Shown piece after piece: positions 12,438-23,466 of a stretch of DNA of 64,000 nt (the first letter of the stretch is position 1; each line of letters starts with the position of its first letter). A program made the translations under genes and the position numbers. Source of the stretch: Toxotes chatareus (lineage: Eukaryota; Chordata; Actinopteri; Toxotidae); NCBI GenBank assembly GCA_016801885.1, contig CM028891.1, positions 19,213,517-19,277,516 of the forward strand, written 5' to 3'. The notes under the pieces are model-generated. The model worked only from the letters and a program-made list of their open reading frames with translations, had not been told where the DNA came from and did not search any database.

Positions 12438-13884
12438 CTACAGCCGTCCATATGTGCAGCAGAGAGGGACGGACAGGAGGAGAAATCAAACACACCCCCA
12501 GGCTGCAGACAGACAGACAGACAGAAAGCTGAGGAGTCCTCGTTGTTCTGGACATTTACCTTCAGCACAGGACAAAACCTGAGTCCACTCAGTCCAACAA
12601 TCACTGAGCACTTTATTAAGAACACCTATACACCTGCTTATTCATGCCAGAATCAGCCAATCACGGGCAGCAGCAGACAGAGGTCAGAGGTCAGACTGGC
12701 TACGCTCACTCAGATAACCACTCCCTACAACTGCACCAGCAGAGACGGGGGGTCCAGGCCATCAGCCAAGACCAGAGACCCGAGGCTGCAGTGGACACAG
12801 TGGAAGACTGGAGAACCCGTCTTCATTCATCTGAAGGGGCGGGGTTTCTGCTCATCCCTTCATGGACACAGGTCACCGTGTGTGCGTGTGTGCGTGTGTG
12901 CGTGTGTGTGTGTTATGGATCCAGCTCACTGTGACAGAGACGGCTGCTGATCTGTTTGTCATGTTAGAAACAAAGAGGTTTGATCCCCGCTGCCCCCACA
13001 GGTGAACAGAGGAACAACAGCTGACTGAAAACACACACACGCACACAGACACACACACGCACACACACGCACGCACGCACACACACACATCCATCTGTGT
13101 GTGATGTGTGAATCCACACGTATAAAATGTCCAGATAAAGACAGAGAAGATGCAGCGAGTGGGGATGTGTTCAGGGACACACAGCGACCGTCAGACAAAC
13201 TGAAATCATTGTGGTCACACTGGAGCTGAGACAGGGACAGTCTCCACTGTGAAGACGTCCCCTTCATTCAGATCTTCTCTCACAGTAACTGTGTGGTTTT
13301 GGACAAACAGGACGTCTGAAGACGTCACACTCTGAGAGGCCAGAGACACGTCCAGTCAGTTCAAGATGTCAAGCTGCTCTACATGATGAAACGTGTCCCC
13401 CTGTGCTGCGTCTCTTCCTCCTCCACGCCGCTCGTCATCTGCAGCAGAGACAACGAAAAAACCTCGACAGCTGCTGCAAATATGATCAATACGACTGATC
13501 ACGTCCAACCTTCCTGTGTCAGTAAAAACATGGAGTTCAGCTGCTGAGTGGAACCACACGATGGAGCAAAGTGTCTCCTCTCTGAATTCTGTCTGAGCTT
13601 CAGGGTAAAAACAGGCAGAATCCTAATGGACTTCAATATGTTGATGGATGAAAACAGAGTGAAAGGATGAAGTTTACTCTTCTTCTTCCTCTGCTCCTCT
13701 GTGCTGCACTTCCAAACATCTGCAGCTGCTGCAGGACCACACGCTGATTCTCCAGCGAATCAATCGATATGATCAATAAGGACATTTGGTTTTCACCAGT
13801 CTAAAGTTCAGTGTGTCACCTCTTCCTCAGCGCGGCCATTTAATGCTCCACTGTCTGCGAAATCTGCAGCTTCAGCTGGAACTT

Positions 13885-13995
13885 CACCAGTAACACCACT
13901 ATCACCACTATCACCAGTAACACCACTATCACCAGTAACACCAGTATCACCACTATCACCAGTAACACCACTATCACCAGTATAATCAGTACCAC
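13885..13995. repeat. 9-bp minisatellite ACCACTATC/ACCAGTAAC
   Basis: About eleven imperfect units of nine bases. The minus-strand frame through it reads Gly-Asp-Ser/Thr-Gly-Val-type repeats, but no gene context supports translation. Confidence 0.85.
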
Positions 13996-14249
13996 CAGTC
14001 TGAGCGCGCGCTGTTACTTGGCAGCAGTTCTGCGCTGCTTCGCCTTCGCTCCGGATTTTGACGCAGTTTCTGGTCTGAGCTGAAAGTTTTTCTGACCTGA
14101 GATCAGCTGAAAACTGGAAGAAAGAAGAAGGAGCGAGCGGAGAGGAGGAGAAGAAGAGAAGAGAGGAGAAAAAGAGAGGAGAAGAAGAGAGGAGAGGAGG
14201 AGGAGGAGATTTTCCAGCTGGAAACTTGGATGCCGACACTCAGGAACAG

Positions 14250-14700
14250 TAACTCCCATGTTACACCGCTCGCGCCCCTCACCCCCTCACCCCCCCTCCG
14301 GAGCCCGCAAAGACTCTGACCCCCCCAAAACCCGGTCCCGGTGTGTCCGCTTACCTTTGAAGGTGTCCGCCCGCGTGCTCGTTACTCCCAGTAAAACCAG
14401 AAAGAGACACGCGGAGAGCAGGAAAGTTCCAGTCCGCTCCATGTTCTCGAGACCCTCCGGAGCGGGGGGGGGGTGGGGGGGGGGCTACTGATCAACTCTT
14501 CTTCTCTTTCTCCTTCTTTTTTCTTCTGTTGTTTCCTGTCTGTCGCTCCGACGCACGGGCGGGAGACAGACACACGGTCGGAGGACAGGCTTGTTTCGGT
14601 GTCTCCGGTTTCTTTTCCGTTTCTCCTCAGAGGAGACGGAGAGACCGAGTCCGTTCACCGAGCACCGCTGACGTCACAGGGGGCGAGAGAGTTTGGGAGG
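14250..14700 (-). promoter_or_regulatory. CpG-rich promoter / 5' UTR region of the ptprm-like gene
   Basis: Dense CG dinucleotides surround the signal-peptide exon at 14355-14442, for example CGCTCGCGCCC and CTCCGACGCACGGGCGGGAG. The sequence falls back to ordinary composition beyond the GA run at 14703. This is typical of a vertebrate CpG-island promoter. The transcription start cannot be fixed by eye. Confidence 0.6.
14355..14442 (-). CDS. ptprm: signal-peptide exon 1 of receptor-type tyrosine phosphatase mu-like gene
   Basis: ATG at 14442 opens 29 codons plus one base, ending AAAG|GTAAGC, a strong 5' splice site (phase 1). The peptide has a charged start (MERTG), a hydrophobic core (FLLSACLFLVLLGV) and ends TRADTFK. 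PTPRM-family exon 1 has the same design: signal peptide only, a short ...TF. tail, then a phase-1 intron before the MAM domain. Gene identity is mainly inferred from position: in human, LRRC30 lies just upstream of PTPRM in the same orientation, exactly as here. Downstream exons are not in the window, which fits the very long first introns of this family. Alternatives are another secreted or membrane protein, or PTPRK/T/U-type. The exon itself is well supported; the name is moderate. Confidence 0.6.
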
Positions 14701-14701
14701 A

Positions 14702-14752
<51 letters not shown>

Positions 14753-15955
14753 GAGGTTCATTTACTTCTCCGTGATTTGATTTGATGTGATTTGAATTGG
14801 AGTGATGTGATTGGCTCATCTCTTCTTCACTGTTTAATTGAACATTTTCATGTTCAGGTAAATTAAAAATAAATTCAGTTCAACTTTTCTCACCTGTTTT
14901 TTTCTGTAAACTTTATTTTGGATTTTCTGTTTTTATTTGCTGCTGTTAGATTCTGTTTCAGTCCGGTCTCCTTCGGTTCTGATGAACGGATGAACGGATG
15001 CGTCCTTTACTTTTTCATTTTATCAGTTTGTTTTTTACTTTTTACACATGAGCTCGTTCAAACTTTCTAATTCAACCTGTTTCCTGCACGTGCTCACCTG
15101 CGTCTCATCAGTGTCACGAGAATCAGCTTCACCTTCTTCATGTCTCTTTGTTTGCGGAGTAAACTGACGGTGCTGCCTCCTGCTGGTCCCACAGCTTCTC
15201 TGCACCTCGTTCCACAGGAACCATGAACTTCCGCAAAGTGTCACTGAACTTCCTTTAATCACAGACTTTCAGAATAAAGCAACAATAAGTCAAAGTAATG
15301 TTCCTGCTTTCAGTTCCGGGCGAGGGGGTGTGTGTGTGTGTGTGTGTGGGGGGGGGGTGATGACAAACAGTGTGTATGTGTGTGTGTGTGTGTGTGTATG
15401 TGTGTGTGTGTCTGTCGGACATTTAAAGCCATGCAGTGATGAACAAAGTGCTGCGTTCAGGGGTTTGTTACTCTCTGCTGCCGCCTGCAGGCCACACTGA
15501 CAAACAACAGTCAGACTCAGGGGAGAAGATACAACTGCTGCTGGGGACACAACAACAACTGCAACCAGAGGGAAGGCAGAAGTAACAGAAAACAAAGTTT
15601 AATCAGATCAAACTGATTCAGGGACGAAGTGAGAAACAACTTTTTTCCAAACAAGTTTTTTGCTTTTTGACAATAAAAACATCAGATGTTTGTTTTCAGA
15701 TTTACACCAAAAATAACTCCACTGCATCACTGTACATGGCCAAAAGTATGGGGACAGGCCTATCTTTTGTCCTGGGAGTGAAAACTCTGATGTCTGCTCT
15801 GCATCAGCACCAGACTCAGAAGTCCCGCCCCCTCTACCCATCTCTCAGTGGTCAGAAAGACCCGCCCCCACGTCCACATGGCTCCCAGGTGGTTTAATGT
15901 TTCACTCTCAGGTTTGAAAGCCACTTCTACCTAGACCCAGACAGTGAAGACACCT
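14443..15955. other. intergenic between lrrc30-like 3' end and ptprm-like 5' end
   Basis: Holds the CpG-rich upstream part of ptprm, a GA run at 14703-14755, and GT/GTAT runs at 15322-15410. A candidate minus-strand polyadenylation signal ATTAAA at 15893-15898 for the LRR gene lies about 60 bases past its stop. No other gene was seen. Confidence 0.6.
14703..14755. repeat. (GA)n microsatellite
   Basis: About 25 GA units with one GGGA interruption. Confidence 0.9.
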
Positions 15956-18893
15956 CTAGCCAGCTTTCAGGTAGTTGTAGAGGGCAGTGAGTCCACCTTC
16001 CAGCACCTCCTTCACAGGCTTCAGCAGCGGGTTGTGGACAATGTGGAGTCCTTTGTCCAGAGGGTGGCAGGCCAGCTTCTCCAGCCGGGACAGCTGGTGC
16101 ATCTCCTGAACACAGCATCATCTTCACCATCAGTTTCACTTTGTACCAAACCATATTTAAATTTTGAACATTTTTCAAACAGATTTCCACGGCTGAGAAA
16201 ATCACTTTACCTGAGGAACATCTTTAATGTCGTTAAAGTCCAGATTCAGCAGCTCCAACCTGTAACACATCAAATCAGTCGTTAACTGTTTCTGACAGAA
16301 TGTACTTCAAGGACACCTGACAGGTGTGTGGACACAGTGGCCAGCTCCAAAGTTTACCTGGGGGAGGTATGGCTCTGGTGAACCAGCCTTACGCTGTGTA
16401 AGACAGTGTGTCATGTGACCCGGTAAGGTGGGGTTAGCTGTGGAGCTGCAGCTGTGTGGTGAGGGGAGGTTACCTGGTGAGGCAGCAGAGCGCCTTGGGC
16501 AGCGAGTGGAGGCTGTTTCCCTCCACAATGAGGATCTTGAGCTCCACAAGAGCCTGGATGTTCTCTGCCAGGTTCTCGAGATGGTTACAGGCCAGATGTA
16601 AGAACACCTGCAGGGACAGAGGAGGTGACCAACAAATTACCCAGCGACACAGGATGTAGTGACGGGCTCTGGCTGTGTTTGGCCTTCGCTCCCCATCTCT
16701 CTGAACGTACCAGTGCCTTCATGTTGTAGACGCAGCCCGGGATGTGAGCGATGTGGTTGTGGCTGAGGTTGAGTTTCTGAAGCCTGGTCAGATTAGAGAG
16801 AGACGCCGGCAGCGAGGACAGCTGGTTGTTGGCTAAACTCAGCACCTGAGAGACACAGACACTGTGAGACAGGACAGAAACCACACCTCAGTCCTGTTTC
16901 CATTCTGTAAATCCTGCTCTGCGCTCATGTCCATCCAGCGTCCGTGGGTGTCTGTCTTTAAATGTACACACCAATGCCAGCAAACCACGTGTCACAGCTG
17001 TTCTCAGGTAAACAGCAGGAGCATTTACCTCCAGCTGTGAGCAGGTTCCGAGCTCTTCAGGAACTTCAGTCAGTCCGTTTCTGTAGGCGAATAAAACTCG
17101 GAGCCTCCTCAGCTGTCCGATCTCTGGTGGCAGGCTGCTGAGCTGCACACACACACACACATAAGACAGCAATGAGGCGTTCACAGACTGGGTTAGGGTT
17201 ATTCCATGATGGAAACTGTCCCTAATAAAAAGTTGATTTATCAGACACTTTACTGTGAATTCATTCATTTTAATATAACTAATTTAAGTTGATGTCGTCA
17301 TAATGTTCAATATCTCTGAGTCTAATGAGAGAAACTCTGTGGCTGTAATGAGTGCCGCGGCCTCTGGGGGGCGCCAGCAGCACTTTGCTGTTACTGTTGT
17401 TTCTCAGCACAGTTGAACTGAAGGTTGAAGGAGGGAGGAGGAAGGTGAAGAGAGGACAGAGGACAGAAACCGGACCTCGGTAGATTAGAGGGAGGATTAG
17501 AACCTTTATTTACCCAGGAGACACAGCAGCTGCTGGGGGAAGAGGACGGGGGTCACTGCCTTGCTCATGGACACGCAGACAGGCTTGTACCTGCCTGTAA
17601 AAACTCTGGCTTCAGCTTCAGGATGATAATGAAGCGTTTAACGTGCAGATCAGTTCAGTGTTTCAGGTTTGAAGGAGCTTTGTCCAGAGTAACATTCTCT
17701 GCTCTGATGAAAAACACCACCCAGGTGCATCATGGGAAATGTCAGATCTAGTGTTTTAGGCGCTGTTTCTCTGTAAACAGTTTAACGTTGGCCACACAAA
17801 ACATTTACATAGAAAATACATGTGAAACAACCGTATCCTGCACAGTGTCACACACAGCAAGGATAACAACGGCAGGCTGCAGTTTTACAGTGCGTTCACT
17901 GTACTGTAAGTAAATATGAAAGAACAATGTTATTTCTGTGTGGTTTAAATATCAGTGGGCAGGAATGGATCCCTGTGGCAGCTCATCACTGATGTTTCCT
18001 TCTGGATCTGAAGCAGTAAGAAATGAATGGTTGTATATTTGTGTTTTTTCTAACCTGCCTTGAAAAGCACACCGAAGCCCAGGACTCAGTCCTGGATTCC
18101 GCGGGACTGATGCTCTGTTTGCTCTGAGGAACACAGCACAGAACGAGCGGAGTTTACCTGGTTGCCCCACAGATTGAGGACCACCAGGTTGGAAAGCAGA
18201 GCCAGCTGAGGAGGAAGAACCTTCAGACTGTTGAGGGACAAATTCAGCTTCTCCAACTCCAGCAGCTCCCACAGTTCATCTGGGATCTCCTGAACAACAC
18301 GAAAGAAGAATGAGCGAGAGCAGAAGAAGTGAGGCCAGAGTCAGGGGTCAGAGGTCAGAGGTCAGGGGTCACCACCACGGTCAGACATACTGCCGCTGAT
18401 AGTCCTGCTGCTACGGCTCCCTGTAAGGACCTGGCCACGGCAGAAATGAATCCACCGATTCACTAAACGTTTGGCTCTACAGTTACACAGCTGCACAGCT
18501 AACTGCTGCCTTGCTAGCAGAAGATGTAGCAGCATCTCTGTGAGCAGAACGCAGAGCAACAATCCACTGTGCAGCAACACAAAGCAACAAAACACAGGCA
18601 GCAACATTTCCTGACACATGCAGAGCAGCAGCAGGACACAAGCTGCCACAGTTTCCTCCTCGTCACTGTGTCGCGCTGCGGCTCATCAGGTCTCTGTTCA
18701 CCTGCTGCTGACAACATCAGGAAACAGGAGCACGATGTCACACCTTCAGTCCTCGGCGAGCCAGGCTCAGGACGTTGTATCCGAACTGTTTGACGATGAA
18801 TCTCCTGATCCTGTCCACTGACGTCAGACTGTCCTCCCTCCCCACGCTCCTCTTCTCCTCCTTCACATCCTCCTTACACACTGCTCCTCCCAT
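15956..18893 (-). CDS. lrrc30: leucine-rich repeat protein, LRRC30-like, 287 aa, 7 exons
   Basis: Exons (minus): 18893-18744, 18289-18158, 17142-17029, 16845-16711, 16607-16474, 16259-16211, 16105-15956. All junctions are GT-AG and the frame is continuous to TAG. The start is the first in-frame ATG (MGGAVCKED); human LRRC30 also begins Met-Gly, possibly an N-myristoylation site. Residues 50-240 form eight short repeats of the LxxLxLxxNxLxxLP type, for example LEKLNLSLNSLKVLPPQL. The C-terminus carries the LRRC30 signature DKGLHI.HNPL.KP...EGGL..LY.YLK. Length is near the human 301 aa. The family is intracellular, with no signal peptide or membrane segment, and presumably a binding scaffold; molecular function is not established. 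It lies upstream of the ptprm-like exon on the same strand, as in human. The intron-rich structure is notable because the mammalian gene is, to my memory, a single exon. Confidence 0.85.
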
Positions 18894-20371
18894 CCCTCCC
18901 TCCTCCTGTCTTCCTTTAAATCAGATGAGATCTTCTTTTGTTTTCTCCAGACAGAAACAGACGAACCCTGAACCAGCAGCAGCAGAGACGGTGAAACAGA
19001 ACCAAACCGTCCAGAAGGAACTTTCCTGCGTTCTACTGTCCAAGTAGAATCCAGAAGGAACAAATTCACAAGTTCAGAATGAATGAACTCTGTAGACACA
19101 CTTCCACCATGTTGCTCTGCAGCCCAGACCAGATGTTCTGGGTTTTTCTACTGTCCTGATGCAACTTCACTGTCCAGATGTTGTTGTCCCGATGTCCAGA
19201 TGCCCAGGTGATTTTCTTCTGTCCTGATTTATTATTTTACCATCTGCTGCACAGACAGATAAACTGTCCACATGTTAATCCTTTGTCCAGATGTTGTTCC
19301 ACTGTCAGGAAGTTATTTCACTGTCCAGATGTTGTCCAGGTGTTGTTCCCACAGCTGCGGTGTCTCTGAGACAAGGACTCTGTTGGGTGTGTTGTCTTTG
19401 ACAGAGGTGAACTCCTGCAAGTGAAAGATAAAAACTCTGAATGTGCTCTGACGTGTGAGCGTCTCCACCAGCTGCTCGGCCGTTTGCTGCTGAGCTGCTG
19501 ATCAACAGAAGCTTTTTACAGATGTTTCTGTGAAAACATCTGCAGCAGCAGCTGAACATGGCGCTGTGAGAGACGCTGAGTGTGAAGCAGGACAGAAACG
19601 TCCTGCTCTGGACAGATAAACGATGAGCTGAGACTCTTTCTGGGTCGAGTCTCCCTGAACATTCAACACTGAAAAACAAACCTGCTCCGTGGATTTCCTC
19701 GTCCAGACAGAGACATTTCAGGCGTCCAGTGTCCTGAAGCAAAAATCCTGTTTCTCAGAGACGTGGAGGTCGAAACCAGGAGAGTCACCTGACCTGCTGA
19801 CTGACAGACTGATCAGGTTATTGATAAATTCACTGTGTAACTAACAGAACACTTATCTGATCGACTGTTCACCGAGAGAGAGAGAAGGAACTCTGAGGAC
19901 GAGCTCTGACAGTCACCTCTGACCAACCCCCAACACACACACACACACACACAGCTGCTGCTGTCAATCACCCCGTTGCTTAGAGCTGCAGACTCTGAAC
20001 CACAGACTGTCCCAGAAAAACAGCCCTTCCCCTTTTCATACATCCTGTGACACACCTGATGTCCTCAGCACCACCCTGCTGTCCGTGGGGACTAAACCAT
20101 GTGCACCTTTTGGGGGGGTCTCGTGCTGCCCTCTGTCTCAGACTCTGCAGAGACGTCAGATCCAGCAGACCTGGGTCCCAAGGACGAGGTCTGTCCCCAG
20201 ACATCAGGTGTGTCATTTCCTTTAGTGTGTCCGTTGTATGTCCCTCAGAAGTTGCTTACGCCTTGTTGCTCACAGCTGGATGGACTGTGTGTGAGTGTAG
20301 TGTTTCACGTCACAGCCTCTAATCCCAGTCTAATAATAACTGAGTGAAACAGGAGCAGGCTGATGCTTCTG
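18894..20371. other. intergenic, no gene recognised
   Basis: Upstream of the LRR gene. Contains a loosely repeated phrase around CTGTCCAGATGTTGT (19170-19350) and a CA run near 19936-19955. No splice-consistent conserved exon was seen. Confidence 0.5.
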
Positions 20372-20468
20372 GGTCTGCAGACCGTCCCTCTGCAGACTCA
20401 GACCCTGTCCCTCCGCAGACCCTGTCCCTCCACAGACTCAGACCCTGTCCCTCCGCAGACTCAGACCC
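20372..20468. repeat. VNTR, GACCCTGTCCCTCCGCAGACTCA unit
   Basis: Four to five imperfect units of about 15-24 bp. A further copy lies at 21257-21290, on the far side of the insertion at 20469-21256. Confidence 0.8.
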
Positions 20469-21256
20469 ATAATCTGTATAAAACATGGACGTAGCACCCG
20501 TGACGTCACCCATTGGTTTCGGGGAGTCGGTTTTGTGACCAAACCATGGGCATTGGAGCTGCGCCATCTTGGATTTTAGTGGGAGTGGACTTTCTATATG
20601 TGGCGAAGAGGCGGTTACTCTACGGGTCAGCCGGACGGGAACCGGCCACTTAGCTCGGAGCAATATTTAATATTTACCGGCTTTCACCGCTGCCTCCACC
20701 CACTATCCACCTACAGTTATAGCAGCACACAACAGCAGCCGCTGACTGACGGAGCTGCTCTGTCCATGCAATGTCGGATTTTTTAAACAGGAAAATGAGA
20801 CCAAATAAAATAAATAATAACAATAAATAAATAACAATAAACGGACTCTGAGAGCAGGAACACACCGCAGCAGCGTTCCTAACATTAGCTGCTCCGGTCC
20901 TCTATCTGTATCAGCAGCAACCAGAGACCGGCAATGAAGTCATAAGCTAGCGGCTAAATATGCTAATACATGCTAATTAGCGCAAACATCCAGGTAAAAT
21001 AGTGAGAAATTTACTTACCGAAAAAACTGCGACACAGACTCCTTCGACGGTCGGTTAGTACAGTCTACACTACAACAAGCCATACTGTCACAGAAACCTA
21101 TCCGAACATTGGCAAACAAACACGGACACTGCAGCCTCTGTCAACCGCTGGAGGTAGCCGGAGGCCTCTGTAGCCGCCTAGCCCAGCCGATGCTTTAGCA
21201 AAGAGCTAACTGACTGTGCCTGTCTATGGGCTGTCACTCAACATAACCACGCCCAC
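20469..21256. mobile_element. dispersed repeat inserted into the VNTR
   Basis: A block of 788 bp starts ATAATCTGTATAAAACATGG and ends AACCACGCCCAC. It splits the local VNTR and is flanked on both sides by GACCC (20464-20468 and 21257-21261), consistent with a 5-bp target-site duplication. The ends are not inverted repeats of each other and no transposase frame is present. Phrases such as GACGTAGCACCCGTGACGTC are, from memory, recurrent in fish genomes, so this is probably a non-autonomous transposable element. The family is not assigned. Confidence 0.65.
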
Positions 21257-21261
21257 GACCC

Positions 21262-23466
21262 TGTCCCTCCGCAGACTCGGATCCTGTCCCTCTCTAACCT
21301 TCACCCCACACAACTTTTTTCATTCAACAAAAGAAGTGAAAGTTGATGTTCCCAGAAAATAAATCTCTGAATGCAGATCCTATCAGCTGCTAACAGCTGA
21401 TCATAAAACAACAGTAACACCTGGTGAAACAGGAAGTGAAACCTCTGTCACATTAAACACTGCTGAAGAGAAAACTCACTTTGGACACGAGGACAAAAGA
21501 AAGTTGGGACTTTTTCTCACTGACCTTCTTTCATTGTAAACGTGTTGGAGCCTGTCTGCTGCTGGACGCGCAGCCAGTGGAAGCAGCTGGAGCTCTGTTT
21601 AATCTCTGACATTATTTTTATGAGTAAATGAAGAAGAAGCCGAACTTGCTGAACTTCGTGTGGAGCTGAGTGCAGCCTCCGCTCACTGCAGGCGCAGCAG
21701 CTCCACCTGCTGTCCAAAGCAACAAACCACCAGCTGAACACGGCCTGTGTCCAGATGATGCTGCTGTGAGCAGCGCGTCTGTGGAGCTGACTGTAAGAGT
21801 CCATGCATGTCCTCAGTGACACGTGTCTTTTACACTCGCAGTTTTTCAGTGTGTGTTCAGGTTGTAGCTTAAACCTGTTTCACACCTGGAGCCTGTAGAT
21901 GTGGATGAAAAACGCTGAGACACTGACGCTGGTTTCTGAGTCCCAGTCAGAGACAAAGTGTCCGGTCCCTGCTGTTCTCCACCTGACCACCAGGTAGCCT
22001 CAGACTCTGGCTGTGCGGTCAGTTAAAACCAAAGAGGACAGCTTCATGTTGGAATCAGGTTTTTCAGGTTTGGAGCCTCACACAGCTGTGAACAGTTTGT
22101 TGGTTTAACAGCAGGTGGCGCTGCTGCATCGACAACCACAGGGAGATGAGCTGGACTTAAACCTGAGCCCAGTTTAAGCCCAGCTGTGCAGCTGAGGTGT
22201 GACACACACACCTCGCTCACCCCGGGGGTCAGGCTCACCCCTCCCCTACCTGACACCTCCACACTGAGCTTCAGTTCAGTCCAACTCGACTCTGCAGCAG
22301 TGGGACATGTTTCAGGTGGTGATGAGACTGAGTCCAGGACCAGGACTGTGGACCAGGACAAACACACATCAGCTGTGTGTGTGTGTGAGGTGAATCAGTG
22401 AATCTGAGCAGCACAAAGGTAAGACACAGACAAAGAGACGTGGGAGGGGGGGGTGATGAAGATGATGAAGAAGGGCCAGTGTGAGCTGGATGTTTGAGTG
22501 GCTGAGTGATTTTAGCGATGTTAAACCAGAGAAACCAGCTGGTGTCCACAACTCTTCACCTCCATCACACTCCTTTCATCTCAGCCTGAGGGGGGCGGGG
22601 GTGAAGGGGGGTGGGGCTCAGCTCAGTGGGTCAGGAACAACAGAAACCTTCATCTTGATTCAATATACGAAAGAAAAACTGAAGATATTGAAAAGACAAT
22701 ATCAATAATTTATCAATGAAATCGGACAAATATTTTCTCCTGTGACCATTTCACACCAAACTCCACAGAGAAAAACGGGAAAATAAGGAAACAGACTCTC
22801 ACTTCAGGATGCAGCAGTGTTACACATTTAAACTACTTAGTGTGGTTACAACATGTGGACATGTTTACATCATATGGCCACAGTACAGTAGGAACTTGTC
22901 CAAAAGTATGTGGACAGCCGAGCATGTGACAGTTCTGAGGCTGCAGTCAGATGTCAGGTGCTGTCAGATTCACATCACTGCCCCTTTTATTTTCCTCGTA
23001 CTTGAGCTCCTCTTGTTTCCTCCTCCTCTCTGCTCTGCTTTCATCTTTCCTTTTAGCCCCTCCAGTTTTCTTTCTGTCCTCCTGATGCTCTCTTGTTTTG
23101 TCTCAGTGGTTAAACCCCACCTGCTCACCTCCTCTCCACCTTTTCATCTCCTCACCGCCGCGCCATCTCTCCTCCTGTTTGGCCTCGTCTCTTTCATACC
23201 TGCCTCAGCTCACAGACGCACGTCAGGGATTTTACAGACTCAGAGTTTCAGTGTGTGAACGAGTGAAGACTTTAATCACTGAAGTTAAGAACTGTGTAAA
23301 ATCCTGTTCTATCTTTTCCTTCTTCCAGTGTCTGTCCATCACTTTGACATGTTTCATGTGTCTCTGCCTGTTGATAAACACCTGTGACTGTAAACAACAT
23401 CTGTGACCATCATCATCATCATCATCATGTTGCTTCACTGCTCCTGAGTTAAATGTCTGTCACTGT
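21262..23466. other. intergenic, no gene recognised
   Basis: Ordinary mixed sequence with a (CAT)n run at 23407-23428 adjoining the 3' end of the LTR element. No gene is supported. Confidence 0.5.

Larger units (their letters stand above)
11095..14354. other. no gene seen; inferred ptprm intron 1 next to exon 1
   Basis: Contains CA/GT runs (11370-11400, 11839-11913, 12395-12435, 12875-12912, 13029-13090), a tetramer of a 10-bp TCACCTGGAA unit at 12029-12060, and a 9-bp minisatellite at 13885-13995. No conserved exon was recognised on either strand. Confidence 0.5.

Noticed and set aside
22751..22775. ACACCAAACTCCACAGAG as a tenth copy of the gcm2-region motif
   Set aside because: Only the core partly matches and the A/T-rich extension is missing; likely chance.
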